From: Woeseiaceae bacterium
GTDB taxonomy: Bacteria > Pseudomonadota > Gammaproteobacteria > Steroidobacterales > Woeseiaceae
DNA length: 64,000 nt
NCBI GenBank assembly: GCA_028280615.1
Contig: JANQLK010000027.1
Coordinates: forward strand, 1 to 64,000
Direction: 5' to 3'
In this document: positions 51,664 through 60,535 of the stretch, piece after piece
Layout: each line of letters begins with the position of its first letter
Numbering within the stretch: position 1 is the first letter of the stretch
Notes under the pieces: model-generated
Databases searched by the model: none
What the model was told of the DNA's origin: nothing
The model's input: the letters and a program-made list of their open reading frames with translations, nothing else
Made by a program: the position numbers and the translations under genes

Positions 51664-52743
51664 ATGAAAATACTGCATGTCGAAACCGGGCGCCATCTCT
51701 ACGGCGGGCCGCAGCAGGTCATCTACCTGATGCGGGCGCTCGCGGCGCGCGGCCACGAAGGCGAGCTGATCTGCCCGCCTGCGTCGGGCATCGACAACGC
51801 AGCGCGCGCCGCGAACATCCCGGTTCGAAACCTGTTCTGCGCGGGTGATCTCGACCTGCCGTTCGCGTACCGGCTGACGCAGTACATCAACGAAACCCGG
51901 CCCGACATCGTGCACTGCCACAGCCGTCGCGGCGCGGATGTACTCGGCGGACTCGCCGCCTCGTTCGCCGACGTGCCCGCGGTCGTGTCGCGGCGCGTCG
52001 ACAATACCGAGCTCAGGCTGCTCGCGGCACTGCGTTACCGGCCGTTCCGGAAAGTCATCGCGATCTCGGAGGCTGTCGCGGCGGCACTCAGGAATCGCGG
52101 CATCGAGGACGAGCGCATCGACGTCATCAAGAGCGCAGTCGACGCCGATGCGTTCGCGACGACACCGGACTGCGCGGCGATGCGGACCGAGTTCCACGTC
52201 CCTCAGGACTGCTTCGTCATGGCGGCTGCGGGCCAGCTGATCGAGCGCAAGGGTCATCGCCACCTGCTGGATGCGGCCGCGGCGCTCAAGGATCGCGGCC
52301 TTACGTTCCGGCTCATCATCTTCGGCGAGGGGCCGCTCGAAACGGACCTGAGGGCCCAGGCGGCATCGCTCGGATTGGGCGACATCGTGCAGTTCGCGGG
52401 CTTTCGCACCGAGCTCGATTCGTATTTCGGCTGCCTGGACCTGTTCGTGCATCCCTCGCTCGCCGAGGGGCTCGGCGTCGCGACGCTCAAGGCGCAGGCG
52501 GCCGGCGTTGCGGTCGTTGGCTTCAACGCGGGCGGTCTGCCCGAGGCGATTCAGTCGGGCGCGACCGGACTGCTCGTCGCGCCCGGCGACGCCGAGGCGC
52601 TCGGCGACGCCATCGAGACCTTGATGAACGACCGGCCACGACGCGAGCAGATGGGCGCGGCTGGCAGCTTACGCATGCAGCGCGACTTTTCGATCGACAC
52701 GATGGCCGACCGGCACGTGGCGCTGTATGAATCGATCCTCTGA
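51664..52743 (+). CDS. GT4-family glycosyltransferase
   Basis: 359 residues with two Rossmann domains. The N-terminal [19 protein letters not shown] and [14 protein letters not shown], and the C-terminal [13 protein letters not shown] and [22 protein letters not shown] (an ExxG-type donor site), mark the GT4 group. The acceptor is unknown; no LPS or capsule locus is adjacent. The ATG at 51664 has no visible ribosome site, and a TATGAT -10 at 51652-51657 would place the transcript start at or next to the ATG. It is overlapped by pncC at its stop codon. Confidence 0.85.
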   Translation: MKILHVETGRHLYGGPQQVIYLMRALAARGHEGELICPPASGIDNAARAANIPVRNLFCAGDLDLPFAYRLTQYINETRPDIVHCHSRRGADVLGGLAASFADVPAVVSRRVDNTELRLLAALRYRPFRKVIAISEAVAAALRNRGIEDERIDVIKSAVDADAFATTPDCAAMRTEFHVPQDCFVMAAAGQLIERKGHRHLLDAAAALKDRGLTFRLIIFGEGPLETDLRAQAASLGLGDIVQFAGFRTELDSYFGCLDLFVHPSLAEGLGVATLKAQAAGVAVVGFNAGGLPEAIQSGATGLLVAPGDAEALGDAIETLMNDRPRREQMGAAGSLRMQRDFSIDTMADRHVALYESIL

Positions 52744-53246
52744 TGGCTGACGCCCCGAGCCTTGCGGCACTCGCGGCCGGCGTGGTGGCCGATCTCGCCA
52801 GGGGCGGCCATAAGCTTGCGACGGCCGAGTCGTGCACCGGCGGCTGGATCGCGAAGGCGCTGACCGACGTGCCGGGCAGCTCGGACGTGCTGGGCTACGG
52901 CATCGTGAGCTACTCCAACGAGGCCAAGCAATCGCTGCTCGGCGTGTCCGCCGCGACGCTCGCCGAGCACGGCGCGGTCAGCGAGGCCACGGTGCGCGAG
53001 ATGGCAGCGGGCGCGCTCGACCTGAGCGGCGCGGACCTGGCCGTCGCCGTCAGCGGTGTGGCCGGGCCGGGCGGAGGCAGTGACGAGAAACCCGTCGGCA
53101 CGGTATGGTTCGGCTGGGCACGTCGATCCGCCGAGGATCACGACATCGAGGCCGAGTGCCTGGTATTCGCCGGCGGCCGCGACGACGTGCGTCGGCAGGC
53201 CGTGCAACATGCCCTCAAGGGCGTCAGAAAGAAAGCAGCACCATGA
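52743..53246 (+). CDS. pncC: Nicotinamide-nucleotide amidase PncC (CinA C-terminal domain)
   Basis: Deamidates NMN to nicotinic acid mononucleotide in the pyridine salvage cycle. It has 167 residues and is the stand-alone CinA_C domain: [22 protein letters not shown] near residue 27, [18 protein letters not shown] and [20 protein letters not shown]. The pncC-recA-recX-alaS neighbourhood is widespread. Its ATG shares one base with the preceding stop. Confidence 0.92.
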   Translation: MADAPSLAALAAGVVADLARGGHKLATAESCTGGWIAKALTDVPGSSDVLGYGIVSYSNEAKQSLLGVSAATLAEHGAVSEATVREMAAGALDLSGADLAVAVSGVAGPGGGSDEKPVGTVWFGWARRSAEDHDIEAECLVFAGGRDDVRRQAVQHALKGVRKKAAP

Positions 53247-53752
53247 GCAACAAACGTATTTTCTTTGCCCTTTGGCCGGACGACCGGCAGCGCGAGCAGC
53301 TGCGCAATACGATCAGCCCCGTGGCCAAGAGCATCGAGGGCAACGCCGTGTACCGGGCGTCCTGGCACGTAACGCTCGTATTTGTCGGCGATTTCCCGGA
53401 GGAGCGCGTGCCGTCCCTGCTCGCGGACTCGGCCGAGATCGCCGTCGAGCCGTTCCGGCTGCGCTTCGATCGCGCCGAATTCTGGCCGCGGCAGAAGATC
53501 GCCGTCCTCGGGATCCAGATCGTGCCGCCGGAGCTGCAAAATCTGGCCGCTTCGCTCAACGACCTCGTGCGCGCCCACGGCGTCGACTCCCAGGACACGG
53601 TTTTTCGTCCCCACGTGACGATCGTCAGGCGGGCACGAAACTTCGAAACCCAGCGCCTCGCGCAACCGCTGATGACCCAGTGGTCCAGCTTCGAACTCAT
53701 CGAGTCGGAGCCGAACCCGGGCGGCGCGCGCTACCGCCCGCTGAAACAATAG
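53243..53752 (+). CDS. thpR: RNA 2',3'-cyclic phosphodiesterase (2H family, LigT/ThpR)
   Basis: 169 residues with the two HxT motifs of 2H phosphoesterases: HVTLVFVG (His42) and HVTIVRRA (His124). The N-terminus [11 protein letters not shown] is typical of the LigT/ThpR group. It hydrolyses RNA 2',3'-cyclic phosphates and can ligate 2'-5' in vitro. It overlaps pncC by ATGA. The biological role is unclear. Confidence 0.9.
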   Translation: MSNKRIFFALWPDDRQREQLRNTISPVAKSIEGNAVYRASWHVTLVFVGDFPEERVPSLLADSAEIAVEPFRLRFDRAEFWPRQKIAVLGIQIVPPELQNLAASLNDLVRAHGVDSQDTVFRPHVTIVRRARNFETQRLAQPLMTQWSSFELIESEPNPGGARYRPLKQ

Positions 53753-53810
53753 CTTCCGCGAGATTCCTCTTTTCCGGTCAAAGAGCCCGGAAATCGAGAT
53801 CGCGCGGCTG

Positions 53811-53846
53811 TTGGGCTTCGACGATAATTACTGTATATAATCACAT
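53811..53846 (+). promoter_or_regulatory. recA promoter with overlapping LexA (SOS) box
   Basis: A consensus -10 TATAAT (53836-53841) lies inside TACTGTATATAATCACAT. CTGT at 53831-53834 and ACAT at 53843-53846 are separated by 8 nt, one base off the CTGT-N8-ACAG LexA consensus. A weak -35 TTGGGC lies at 53811-53816 with a 19-nt spacer. Overlap of box and -10 is the usual recA arrangement. Confidence 0.7.
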
Positions 53847-53879
53847 ACTTTCCAACATCGACCGGATGGCGTAACTCCT

Positions 53880-54920
53880 ATGGATGACAACCGCAAAAAA
53901 GCACTCGCAGCGGCCCTGGGCCAGATTGAAAAGCAGTTCGGCAAGGGCTCTGTCATGCGGCTCGGCGACGGCAGCGCGGCGCGCGATATCGAGGCCGTTT
54001 CGACGGGTTCGATCGGGCTGGACGTCGCGCTCGGCATTGGCGGCTTGCCGAAAGGCCGGGTCGTCGAGATCTACGGCCCGGAATCGTCCGGTAAGACGAC
54101 GCTGACGCTGCAGGTTGTCGCAGAAGCCCAGAAGCAGGGCGGCACTGCGGCGTTCGTCGATGCGGAGCATGCCCTGGACCCGAGCTACGCAGAGAAACTG
54201 GGTGTGAACGTCGACGAACTGCTGGTCTCGCAGCCCGACACGGGCGAGCAGGCGCTCGAGATCACGGACATGCTCGTGCGCTCGGGCGCCGTCGACGTCA
54301 TCGTCGTCGACTCGGTCGCGGCGCTGACGCCGAAGGCCGAGATCGAGGGCGAGATGGGCGATTCGCACATGGGCCTGCAGGCGCGGCTCATGTCGCAGGC
54401 CCTGAGGAAACTCACGGGCAACATCAAACGCTCCAACGCGATGGTCATCTTCATCAACCAGATTCGCATGAAGATCGGCGTCATGTTCGGCAGCCCCGAG
54501 ACGACGACGGGCGGCAACGCGCTCAAGTTCTATTCCTCGGTGCGCATCGACATCCGCCGTATCGGCGCAATCAAGAAAGGCGACGAGGTCATTGGCAACC
54601 AGACGCGCTGCAAGGTCGTGAAGAACAAGGTCTCGCCGCCGTTCAAACAGGCCGAGTTCGAAATCCTTTACGGCCAGGGCATCTCCCGCCACGGCGAGAT
54701 CATAGACCTCGGCGTACAGCACGGCATCGTCGACAAGGCGGGCTCCTGGTACAGCTACGGTGATGATCGCATCGGCCAGGGCAAGGAAAACGTGCGCGAA
54801 TTCCTCAAAGCCAACCCGGAGATGTCTGACGAAATCGAAGCGAAGATTCGCGCGGCGCTGCTCCCGGAAACCGTCGAACAGCCGGCGGCCGACGACGAGG
54901 AGGCCATCGCCGAGGCGTAA
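53880..54920 (+). CDS. recA: Recombinase RecA
   Basis: The strand-exchange ATPase and SOS co-protease. It has 346 residues. Walker [10 protein letters not shown] is at 66-74, VDAEHALDP follows, the DNA-binding loop L1 region [23 protein letters not shown] is present, and [14 protein letters not shown] lies in L2's approach. An acidic C-terminal tail ([10 protein letters not shown]) is typical. Confidence 0.98.
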   Translation: MDDNRKKALAAALGQIEKQFGKGSVMRLGDGSAARDIEAVSTGSIGLDVALGIGGLPKGRVVEIYGPESSGKTTLTLQVVAEAQKQGGTAAFVDAEHALDPSYAEKLGVNVDELLVSQPDTGEQALEITDMLVRSGAVDVIVVDSVAALTPKAEIEGEMGDSHMGLQARLMSQALRKLTGNIKRSNAMVIFINQIRMKIGVMFGSPETTTGGNALKFYSSVRIDIRRIGAIKKGDEVIGNQTRCKVVKNKVSPPFKQAEFEILYGQGISRHGEIIDLGVQHGIVDKAGSWYSYGDDRIGQGKENVREFLKANPEMSDEIEAKIRAALLPETVEQPAADDEEAIAEA

Positions 54921-54927
54921 GCGGACC

Positions 54928-55446
54928 GTGACTCGGTCGTCACCCCCACCGATCAACGACCTGCTCTCCGACCTCGTCCAGCCGGACGAGGTCGATCGCT
55001 TTGCGCTGCCCGTCGAGGCGCGCAAGAAGGCGATGGACTGCCTTGCGCGGCGCGAGCATTCGCGTAGAGAACTCGAGCAGAAGCTCGGCAAAGCTGGCTT
55101 CACTACCGAAGCCGTGCTCGACGCGCTGGACGGGCTCGCGGCCGACGGGCTGCAGTGCGACCGGCGCTACGCCGAGGCCTTCACGCATTCGCGGGTACGC
55201 CGCGGCAAGGGGCCGGCCCGGATCCGAGCGGAGCTCGGCGAGCGCGGCGTCGCCGGTGCGCTGGTCTCGGAGGCGCTCGAGGACGCCGGCGCCGACTGGC
55301 GGGCCTTGGCCATCGACGTCCGCCGCCGAAAGTTCGGTGATGCACCGCCGTCCGGTTTCGCCGAGAAGGCCAGGCAAATGCGCTTCCTTCAATATCGCGG
55401 ATTCGAGACCGACCATATTCAGGCGGCGGTTTCCGGCGGCGATTGA
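54928..55446 (+). CDS. recX: RecA modulator RecX
   Basis: Caps RecA filaments and inhibits RecA. It has 172 residues: three-helix RecX repeats with the family patterns [46 protein letters not shown] and [18 protein letters not shown]. The GTG at 54928 is 7 nt after recA; no ATG precedes the conserved region. It is probably co-transcribed with recA. Confidence 0.9.
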   Translation: MTRSSPPPINDLLSDLVQPDEVDRFALPVEARKKAMDCLARREHSRRELEQKLGKAGFTTEAVLDALDGLAADGLQCDRRYAEAFTHSRVRRGKGPARIRAELGERGVAGALVSEALEDAGADWRALAIDVRRRKFGDAPPSGFAEKARQMRFLQYRGFETDHIQAAVSGGD

Positions 55447-55465
55447 AACACTTAGAATCCGCCGG

Positions 55466-58078
55466 ATGAACAGCATGACGAGCAAAGAGCTCCGCCAGGC
55501 CTTCCTGGATTTTTTCGCCGAGCACGGGCACGAGATCGTTGCGAGCTCGCCCCTGGTGCCGGGCAACGACCCGACGCTGCTGTTCACGAATGCCGGCATG
55601 GTGCAGTTCAAGGACGTCTTCCTTGGCGAGGACAAGCGCAGCTACAATCGCGCGACGTCGTCGCAGCGCTGCGTACGCGCGGGAGGCAAGCACAACGACC
55701 TCGAGAACGTGGGCTATACGGCACGGCACCATACGTTCTTCGAGATGCTCGGCAACTTCAGCTTCGGCGACTACTTCAAGCGCGATGCGATCCGTTATGC
55801 CTGGGAATTCCTGACCGGCACCCTGGGCCTGCCCGAGGACAGGCTCTGGGTCACGGTCTTCAACGACGATGACGAAGCCGCGGACATCTGGCTCGAGGAA
55901 ATGAAGGTCGACCCCGAGCGTTTCACGCGCATGGGCGAGAAGGACAACTTCTGGGCCATGGGCGACACGGGTCCTTGCGGCCCCTGTTCGGAGATTTTCT
56001 ACGATCACGGCCCCGACGTTGCGGGCGGGCCGCCGGGTTCGCCTGACGAAGACGGCGATCGCTACGTCGAGATCTGGAATCTCGTTTTCATGCAGTTCGA
56101 CCGGTCCGCCGACGGGACGATGACGCCGTTGCCCAAGCCGTCCGTCGATACGGGCATGGGACTCGAGCGCATCGCCGCCGTGATGCAGGGCGTGCACTCG
56201 AACTACGAGATCGACCTGTTCGCCAATCTCATACAGGCGGCCGCCGATACGCTGGGCGTCGAAAACGATGGCGACGCTTCACTCAACGTCATCGCCGACC
56301 ACATCCGCGCCTGCTCGTTCCTGATCGTCGACGGCGTGCTGCCCGGCAACGAGGGCCGCGGTTACGTGCTCAGGCGTATTATTCGTCGCGCCATTCGCCA
56401 CGGCAAGAAGCTTGGTCGGGACGACGCGTTTTTCCACAAGCTCGTCGAGCCGCTCGTGGCCGAAATGGGCGAAGCCTACCCGGAGCTCGCCAAGGCCCGA
56501 GCCCACGTAGAGAAAGTGCTGGCGAAGGAAGAGAGCCGCTTCGCGGAGACGCTGCACCAGGGCATGGAGATCCTCGAAGCCGCTATCGGCGATCTGGATT
56601 CGAAGGAAATTCCCGGTGAGGTCGTGTTCAAGCTCTACGACACCTACGGCTTCCCGGTCGATCTCACGGCCGACGTCGCCCGTGAACGGGGCCTGTCCGT
56701 CGACCAGGCCGGCTTCGAGGCCGCAATGCGCGGCCAGCAGGAGAAGGCGAAGGCCGCGAGCAAGTTCGGCGCGGTTGGCGGCGGTTCGCTCAAGACCAGC
56801 GCCGACACCGATTTCCTTGGCTACGATGGCACCGATGCGGTCTGCAAAATCATCGAGCTCTACCGGGACGGCGAGAGCGTCGAGGTCCTCGAGACCGGCG
56901 ACGAGGGCGCGGTCGTCCTGTCGACGACGCCGTTCTATGCGGAAAGCGGCGGACAGATCGGCGATACCGGCCTTCTCGCCGAGGAAGGGCGCCTGTTCCT
57001 GGTCGTCGACACGCAGAAGAGCGGGAACGCCATCGTGCACTACGGCGCGGTCGAACAAGGTGAGCTGCGTGTCGGTCAGAAAATCGAAGCGATCGTCGAC
57101 GCCGAGCGGCGTCAGGCTATAGTGCTGAACCATTCCGCGACCCACCTGATGCACGCTGCGCTGCGCCAGGTGCTTGGCGATCACGTTACCCAGAAGGGTT
57201 CGCTCGTCGCGCCGGACCGTCTGCGTTTCGATTTCTCGCACTACGAGCCCGTCAATCCCGAGCAGCTCGATGAGATCGAGACGCTCGTAAACGACGAGAT
57301 TCGCTCGAATCGCGCGGCCGAAGTCAGTCACATGAGCTACGACGACGCGATCGAGTCGGGCGCCATGGCCTTGTTCGGCGAGAAGTACGGCGACGAAGTG
57401 CGCGTGCTGCGCTTTGGCGACTTCTCTGTCGAGCTGTGCGGTGGCACACACGTCGATCGCACCGGCGACATCGGCGTGTTCCGGATCACGTCCGAGGGCG
57501 GCGTGGCGTCAGGCATTCGCCGCATCGAGGCCGTCACGGGCCGCGGCGCACTCGAGTGGATCGGCGCGCGCGAGCGCGAACTCGGCGAAGTCGCGGGCCT
57601 GTTGCGCAGCCAGCCCGATCAGGCGGCGAGCAAGGTCGAGCAGCTCCTGAAGCGCAACCGCGAGCTCGAAAAGGAGCTCGCCGCGGCCAAGCAGGCGCTC
57701 GTCACGGGCCAGGCCGTGGATCACTCCGAGAGCGTGACGGAAATCGAAGGCATCAAGGTGCTGGCCACGCGAATGGACGGCGCCGACGCCAAGACCCTGC
57801 GCGACGCCGTCGACCGCTTCAAGGACAAGCTCGGCAACGCAATCGTGGTCGTGGGCTCGGTCGAAGGCGACAAGGTACGCCTCGCAGCGGGCGTGACGAA
57901 GAACAACACGGACCGGGTCAAGGCCGGCGACCTCATCAAGCCGGTCGCCGCGGCGGTCGGCGGCAAGGGCGGGGGGCGCCCCGATTTTGCCCAGGCGGGC
58001 GGCAGCGACGTCGGCGCGCTCGATAAAGCGCTCGCGTCGGTGGCCGGCTGGGTGGCCGACAATCTGGGGAGACTCTGA
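55466..58078 (+). CDS. alaS: Alanyl-tRNA synthetase
   Basis: Charges tRNA-Ala and edits mischarged Ser and Gly. It has 870 residues. Class II motifs lie in the N-terminal catalytic domain ([37 protein letters not shown]), editing-domain zinc ligands in [13 protein letters not shown] and [13 protein letters not shown], and the C-Ala domain ends [15 protein letters not shown]. An in-frame ATG at 55475 is an equally possible start. It lies 19 nt after recX. Confidence 0.96.
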   Translation: MNSMTSKELRQAFLDFFAEHGHEIVASSPLVPGNDPTLLFTNAGMVQFKDVFLGEDKRSYNRATSSQRCVRAGGKHNDLENVGYTARHHTFFEMLGNFSFGDYFKRDAIRYAWEFLTGTLGLPEDRLWVTVFNDDDEAADIWLEEMKVDPERFTRMGEKDNFWAMGDTGPCGPCSEIFYDHGPDVAGGPPGSPDEDGDRYVEIWNLVFMQFDRSADGTMTPLPKPSVDTGMGLERIAAVMQGVHSNYEIDLFANLIQAAADTLGVENDGDASLNVIADHIRACSFLIVDGVLPGNEGRGYVLRRIIRRAIRHGKKLGRDDAFFHKLVEPLVAEMGEAYPELAKARAHVEKVLAKEESRFAETLHQGMEILEAAIGDLDSKEIPGEVVFKLYDTYGFPVDLTADVARERGLSVDQAGFEAAMRGQQEKAKAASKFGAVGGGSLKTSADTDFLGYDGTDAVCKIIELYRDGESVEVLETGDEGAVVLSTTPFYAESGGQIGDTGLLAEEGRLFLVVDTQKSGNAIVHYGAVEQGELRVGQKIEAIVDAERRQAIVLNHSATHLMHAALRQVLGDHVTQKGSLVAPDRLRFDFSHYEPVNPEQLDEIETLVNDEIRSNRAAEVSHMSYDDAIESGAMALFGEKYGDEVRVLRFGDFSVELCGGTHVDRTGDIGVFRITSEGGVASGIRRIEAVTGRGALEWIGARERELGEVAGLLRSQPDQAASKVEQLLKRNRELEKELAAAKQALVTGQAVDHSESVTEIEGIKVLATRMDGADAKTLRDAVDRFKDKLGNAIVVVGSVEGDKVRLAAGVTKNNTDRVKAGDLIKPVAAAVGGKGGGRPDFAQAGGSDVGALDKALASVAGWVADNLGRL

Positions 58079-58315
58079 CTAAGCCAGCACGAGCCCCAGC
58101 CGTGATCCGCCGAGGCCGGGCGGGGCGTCAGAACTCCCTGGCCCGCCGCGGTCCGTTGCGACCGCGGACTGGCGGGCCAGTTCGGCCTCGACCCGTTTCA
58201 CGAACGCTCTCGCGGCGCGCGGCCGCCCGGCGATCGGCCGCCACGGCAATCCCACGGCGTCCGCTGCGCGTTTAACCCTGCGCAGCTCCCGGCAACTCAG
58301 CCTCGTTCGCAACAT
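58079..58315 (-). CDS. Small basic protein of unknown function
   Basis: 78 residues; I do not recognise the family. The first 50 residues are helical and Arg-rich (LSCRELRRVKRAADAVGLPW, then RAARAFVKRVEAELARQ), and the rest is Gly/Ser/Pro-rich. Support for reality comes from a near-perfect ribosome site (GGAGGAGGAG about 3 nt before the ATG). Its stop codon abuts the alaS stop tail to tail. It could bind nucleic acid, but that is only a guess from charge. A spurious open frame cannot be excluded. Confidence 0.45.
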   Translation of the reverse strand: MLRTRLSCRELRRVKRAADAVGLPWRPIAGRPRAARAFVKRVEAELARQSAVATDRGGPGSSDAPPGLGGSRLGLVLA

Positions 58316-58673
58316 CGCTCCTCCTCCCCGAATCATTGCTCTGATCGATGGCGGGGAGTCTGCGGGGACGGGCTGCCGAGGTCCTGACCGGAATGTGACT
58401 TTCTTCTGACGGTTTTGCGAAGCGATATGCGGGACCGTATCTGTTCTGCCAGCGACGTATGCGGAAGCCGGGTTCCGGGTTAGCGCCGCCGATTCAGATA
58501 CCGGCCAATCGCTTGCCCAGCTTATTGTCAAATCGTGTTATTTAGCAATCGCTCGATATTTGGCCAGTTCGTCGCGCATCGGCGCAGAAAATCAGCTAGT
58601 ATTCCAAGCGTTTAGGAGTACCAAGCGCCAACAAGAACGGGGCATGAGCCCCGCAGGGATGGAGAGACAGGTC
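58316..58673 (+). promoter_or_regulatory. csrA upstream region and leader
   Basis: No gene is seen in this 358-nt stretch. A candidate promoter is TTGCCC (58513-58518), 17 nt, TGTTAT (58536-58541). The leader has a hairpin GGGGC-ATGA-GCCCC (58639-58652), then AGGGA (58655-58659) and TGGAGA (58660-58665); the last overlaps the ribosome site. GGA motifs at and before the ribosome site are how CsrA represses its own translation in E. coli. Confidence 0.45.
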
Positions 58674-58877
58674 ATGTTGATACTGACACGACGCGCTGGT
58701 GAGACGGTAATGATCGGGAGCGATGTGACGATTACCGTCTTGGGGGTGAAAGGCAATCAGGTGCGCATTGGGATCAATGCGCCCAAAGACGTCGCGGTAC
58801 ACCGCGAAGAAATCTTCGAGCGAATCCAGAGCGAAAAGGCGGCCGAGGCCCCCCAGGCAAAGGTGGCCGAAGAGTAG
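58674..58877 (+). CDS. csrA: Carbon storage regulator CsrA (RsmA)
   Basis: An RNA-binding dimer that binds GGA motifs and controls motility, biofilm and central metabolism. It has 67 residues. [20 protein letters not shown], then [24 protein letters not shown], is nearly invariant in the family, including the RNA-contacting VHREEI. It follows alaS as in many gammaproteobacteria, although the lysC gene sometimes found between them is absent. The start has GGAGAG 7 nt upstream. Confidence 0.97.
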   Translation: MLILTRRAGETVMIGSDVTITVLGVKGNQVRIGINAPKDVAVHREEIFERIQSEKAAEAPQAKVAEE

Positions 58878-59047
58878 GCTTTCGACGCTCTTTGGGGTTT
58901 ACCTCAGGGGCCCCGAATCAGTACTATGTCGCACCCGCGCGGACCGAGGTCCGCCGCGTGAGGTGTTGCCGTCGCTCGATCGAATAAGCGGTCGGCAGAC
59001 ATCGCCGTTTGTCGTCCGCGAGACGGCGGCGACTCGGAGAAATTAGG
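58878..59047. other. Intergenic DNA after csrA
   Basis: No gene is seen. A short hairpin GCGGACC-GA-GGTCCGC lies at 58939-58954 without a T-run. It ends where the tRNA-Ser 5' repeat begins. Confidence 0.4.
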
Positions 59048-59075
59048 GAAATTCGGAGAGATGGCTGAGTGGTCG
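59048..59075 (+). repeat. Duplicated 5' fragment of tRNA-Ser with leader
   Basis: Twenty-eight bases here repeat those at 59234-59261 with one mismatch (59053). They comprise 7 nt of leader and the first 21 nt of tRNA-Ser (GGAGAGATGGCTGAGTGGTC plus G). After 59075 the sequence diverges completely: no anticodon arm, variable arm or T-arm follows. So this is a truncated tRNA copy, not a second gene. Confidence 0.85.
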
Positions 59076-59233
59076 CCAAGAATCGCTGTAAGCGATTCTG
59101 CATGTTCGCGCGAAGCGCGGACACCGCGAAGCGGCGAGGGACGATAGTCCCGAGTTTACGCGCTCCCCGGCGTCCCGCAGGGACGCGGAGCGCGCGAGGA
59201 AAACCTGGCTGAGGCGTCGAAATTGACGATCAA
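59076..59233. other. Stem-loop-rich insert between the two tRNA-Ser 5' copies
   Basis: A 158-nt non-coding segment made largely of consecutive hairpins: AGAATCGCT-GTA-AGCGATTCT (59079-59099), TTCGCGC-GAA-GCGCGGA, CCGC-GAA-GCGG, GGGAC-GATA-GTCCC, and a long one pairing CGCGCTCC (59159-59166) with GGAGCGCG (59187-59194) around an inner GCGTCCC-GCA-GGGACGC. The composition and hairpin density resemble a REP-like or small mobile element. No coding capacity is seen. Confidence 0.5.
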
Positions 59234-59240
59234 GAAATAC

Positions 59241-59331
59241 GGAGAGATGGCTGAGTGGTCGAAAGCGCTCCCCTGCTAAGGGAGTATACGTTAATAGCGT
59301 ATCGAGGGTTCGAATCCCTCTCTCTCCGCCA
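59241..59331 (+). tRNA. tRNA-Ser (anticodon GCU)
   Basis: 91 nt including an encoded CCA. Acceptor GGAGAG pairs with CTCTCC (59322-59327), followed by G and CCA. The anticodon loop CTGCTAA gives GCT at 59275-59277, reading AGC/AGU. A long variable arm (ATACG..CGTAT) is the class II serine feature, and the T-loop is TTCGAAT. The position after csrA is the same as serV in E. coli; the arginine tRNAs that follow there are missing. Confidence 0.96.
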
Positions 59332-59346
59332 GACCCTTTAGTGACC

Positions 59347-59375
59347 CTGAAACCCAGTAATCATGCGGGTTTCAG
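59347..59375 (+). repeat. Inverted repeat after tRNA-Ser, possible terminator
   Basis: CTGAAACCC (59347-59355), an 11-nt loop, GGGTTTCAG (59367-59375): a perfect 9-bp stem 16 nt after the tRNA. Only scattered T residues follow, so termination is plausible but not certain. Confidence 0.45.
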
Positions 59376-59807
59376 CAGTTGCTAGTTCTAGCGGCGGCCC
59401 TAAAGGCGTCCCGTAAAGCGTAGCAATCAGAGTAGTAGAGTCAGACCTTCCTCTGGGCCATAAACTCCGCGACTTTGCGCATATGGCGCTCTTGTGCGGA
59501 CTCTTGCGAGCCACCCAAGTTAGCAAACAACGCAGCGTTGTGAGCCTTAACGGCTGCACGTTCCCCCGGCATTATCCTGGGACTTTTGTAGATTGCCTTC
59601 GGTGTTCGTTCAAGTGCGGGCTCGGGCAGGCGCCCTCTCATGATCAGATTTGTCCACTCCGCCCTCCCGCTCGCGGATTTGTGCCCGTCTCCTCCGCCTT
59701 CGTGCTATCGGCAAGAGCTGCCGTTCGTTCTGGACGGTGTTAAGTTTCGGAAACGACTCGATCCGGTCGTTGAAACTGCCGGCAGTAATGCGAAGAGAAC
59801 GGTCCAG
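59376..59807. other. Stretch with no convincing gene downstream of tRNA-Ser
   Basis: Base composition is visibly less GC-rich than the flanks. The best candidate is a minus-strand frame at 59441-59641 (66 codons, listed separately). No repeats matching the tRNA 3' end are seen. Confidence 0.4.
59441..59641 (-). CDS. Possible small hypothetical protein or gene remnant
   Basis: 66 codons from an ATG without a strong ribosome site. The C-terminal part (AHNAALFANLGGSQESAQER, then HMRKVAEFMAQRK) looks more protein-like than random and predicts as helical, but I recognise no family. It may be the remnant of a larger gene brought in with the accessory segment. Confidence 0.25.
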   Translation of the reverse strand: MRGRLPEPALERTPKAIYKSPRIMPGERAAVKAHNAALFANLGGSQESAQERHMRKVAEFMAQRKV

Positions 59808-60188
59808 ATGACAGAAGCATTTGCCTGTAAGAAAGAGTGGATTCATTTCTCCAACGAATCCGTCGAGTCCCTGTTCGAATCGTGGGTAAACGAGGCGAGA
59901 CGACGGCGTTCCCGGCCTGGAATGGAGGTTGTTGAGGATTTCCTTCGCAGGACTCTCGACCGAGATGGGCCAGGGTGCCGGGCATTCGGGCTCTATGGGG
60001 AATACGTACCAGAGGAGATTGCTGATCCGGCCGCGTTAGATGCGCTGGCGACGCTGGTTCGGACCACGCTCGAGCATCCGCAGACAGTCGCGGGCATTGC
60101 CTGGACCGATGAACTGGCGAATTCATGGAAGTCGCGCCTCCGTACGATGCTGGACTCGTTAACAGCCCAGATTAATTCCACTGGATAA
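59808..60188 (+). CDS. Hypothetical protein in the accessory segment
   Basis: 126 residues from the ATG at 59808; family not recognised. It is acidic to neutral and largely helical, for example HFSNESVESLFESWVNEARR, FLRRTLDRDGPGCRAFGLYG and LATLVRTTLEHPQTVAGIAW. There is no signal peptide or membrane segment. The frame extends upstream to 59640, but that part is proline- and cysteine-rich and not protein-like, hence the later start. The ribosome site is weak. It may be a cytoplasmic accessory protein. Confidence 0.5.
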   Translation: MTEAFACKKEWIHFSNESVESLFESWVNEARRRRSRPGMEVVEDFLRRTLDRDGPGCRAFGLYGEYVPEEIADPAALDALATLVRTTLEHPQTVAGIAWTDELANSWKSRLRTMLDSLTAQINSTG

Positions 60189-60535
60189 TCACCGCCCCAA
60201 CTGTGATCTGTGATCGAAATTCGACGACACTAGGTCTACGGACTTACATCACGGTTACCAATCGCTCCAGGCGTATGATCGAGAGGATCACTGTCTGAAA
60301 GCGTCAACCGGTGAATTGATGGAATTGGATCGTCCTATAGCCCCTTCAATTTTCCTTTCAATAGGATGGCCAAACATGAGCCGCATACCCTTCTTTCAAA
60401 ACCACATCCGGCGATTGTAGCTGGGGTACTTCATCCTCCCAATCTACGAGCCGTCTACGACTTGCTTTGAAACAGCAGCGGCAATACGTCCTCGATAATT
60501 CGATCCGAGTCAAGAGAAGAATCGCCCACTGCGAT
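60189..60535. other. AT-richer intergenic stretch in the accessory segment
   Basis: No supported gene. Immediately beyond the amber stop of the gene to its right (minus strand), the same frame stays open for about 26 codons to another TAG. This could be a decayed C-terminus or chance. Confidence 0.35.

Noticed and set aside
59055..59233. A second tRNA gene starting at the 5' repeat
   Set aside because: Only the acceptor strand and D-arm are present; no anticodon arm, variable arm, T-arm or 3' acceptor strand can be formed.
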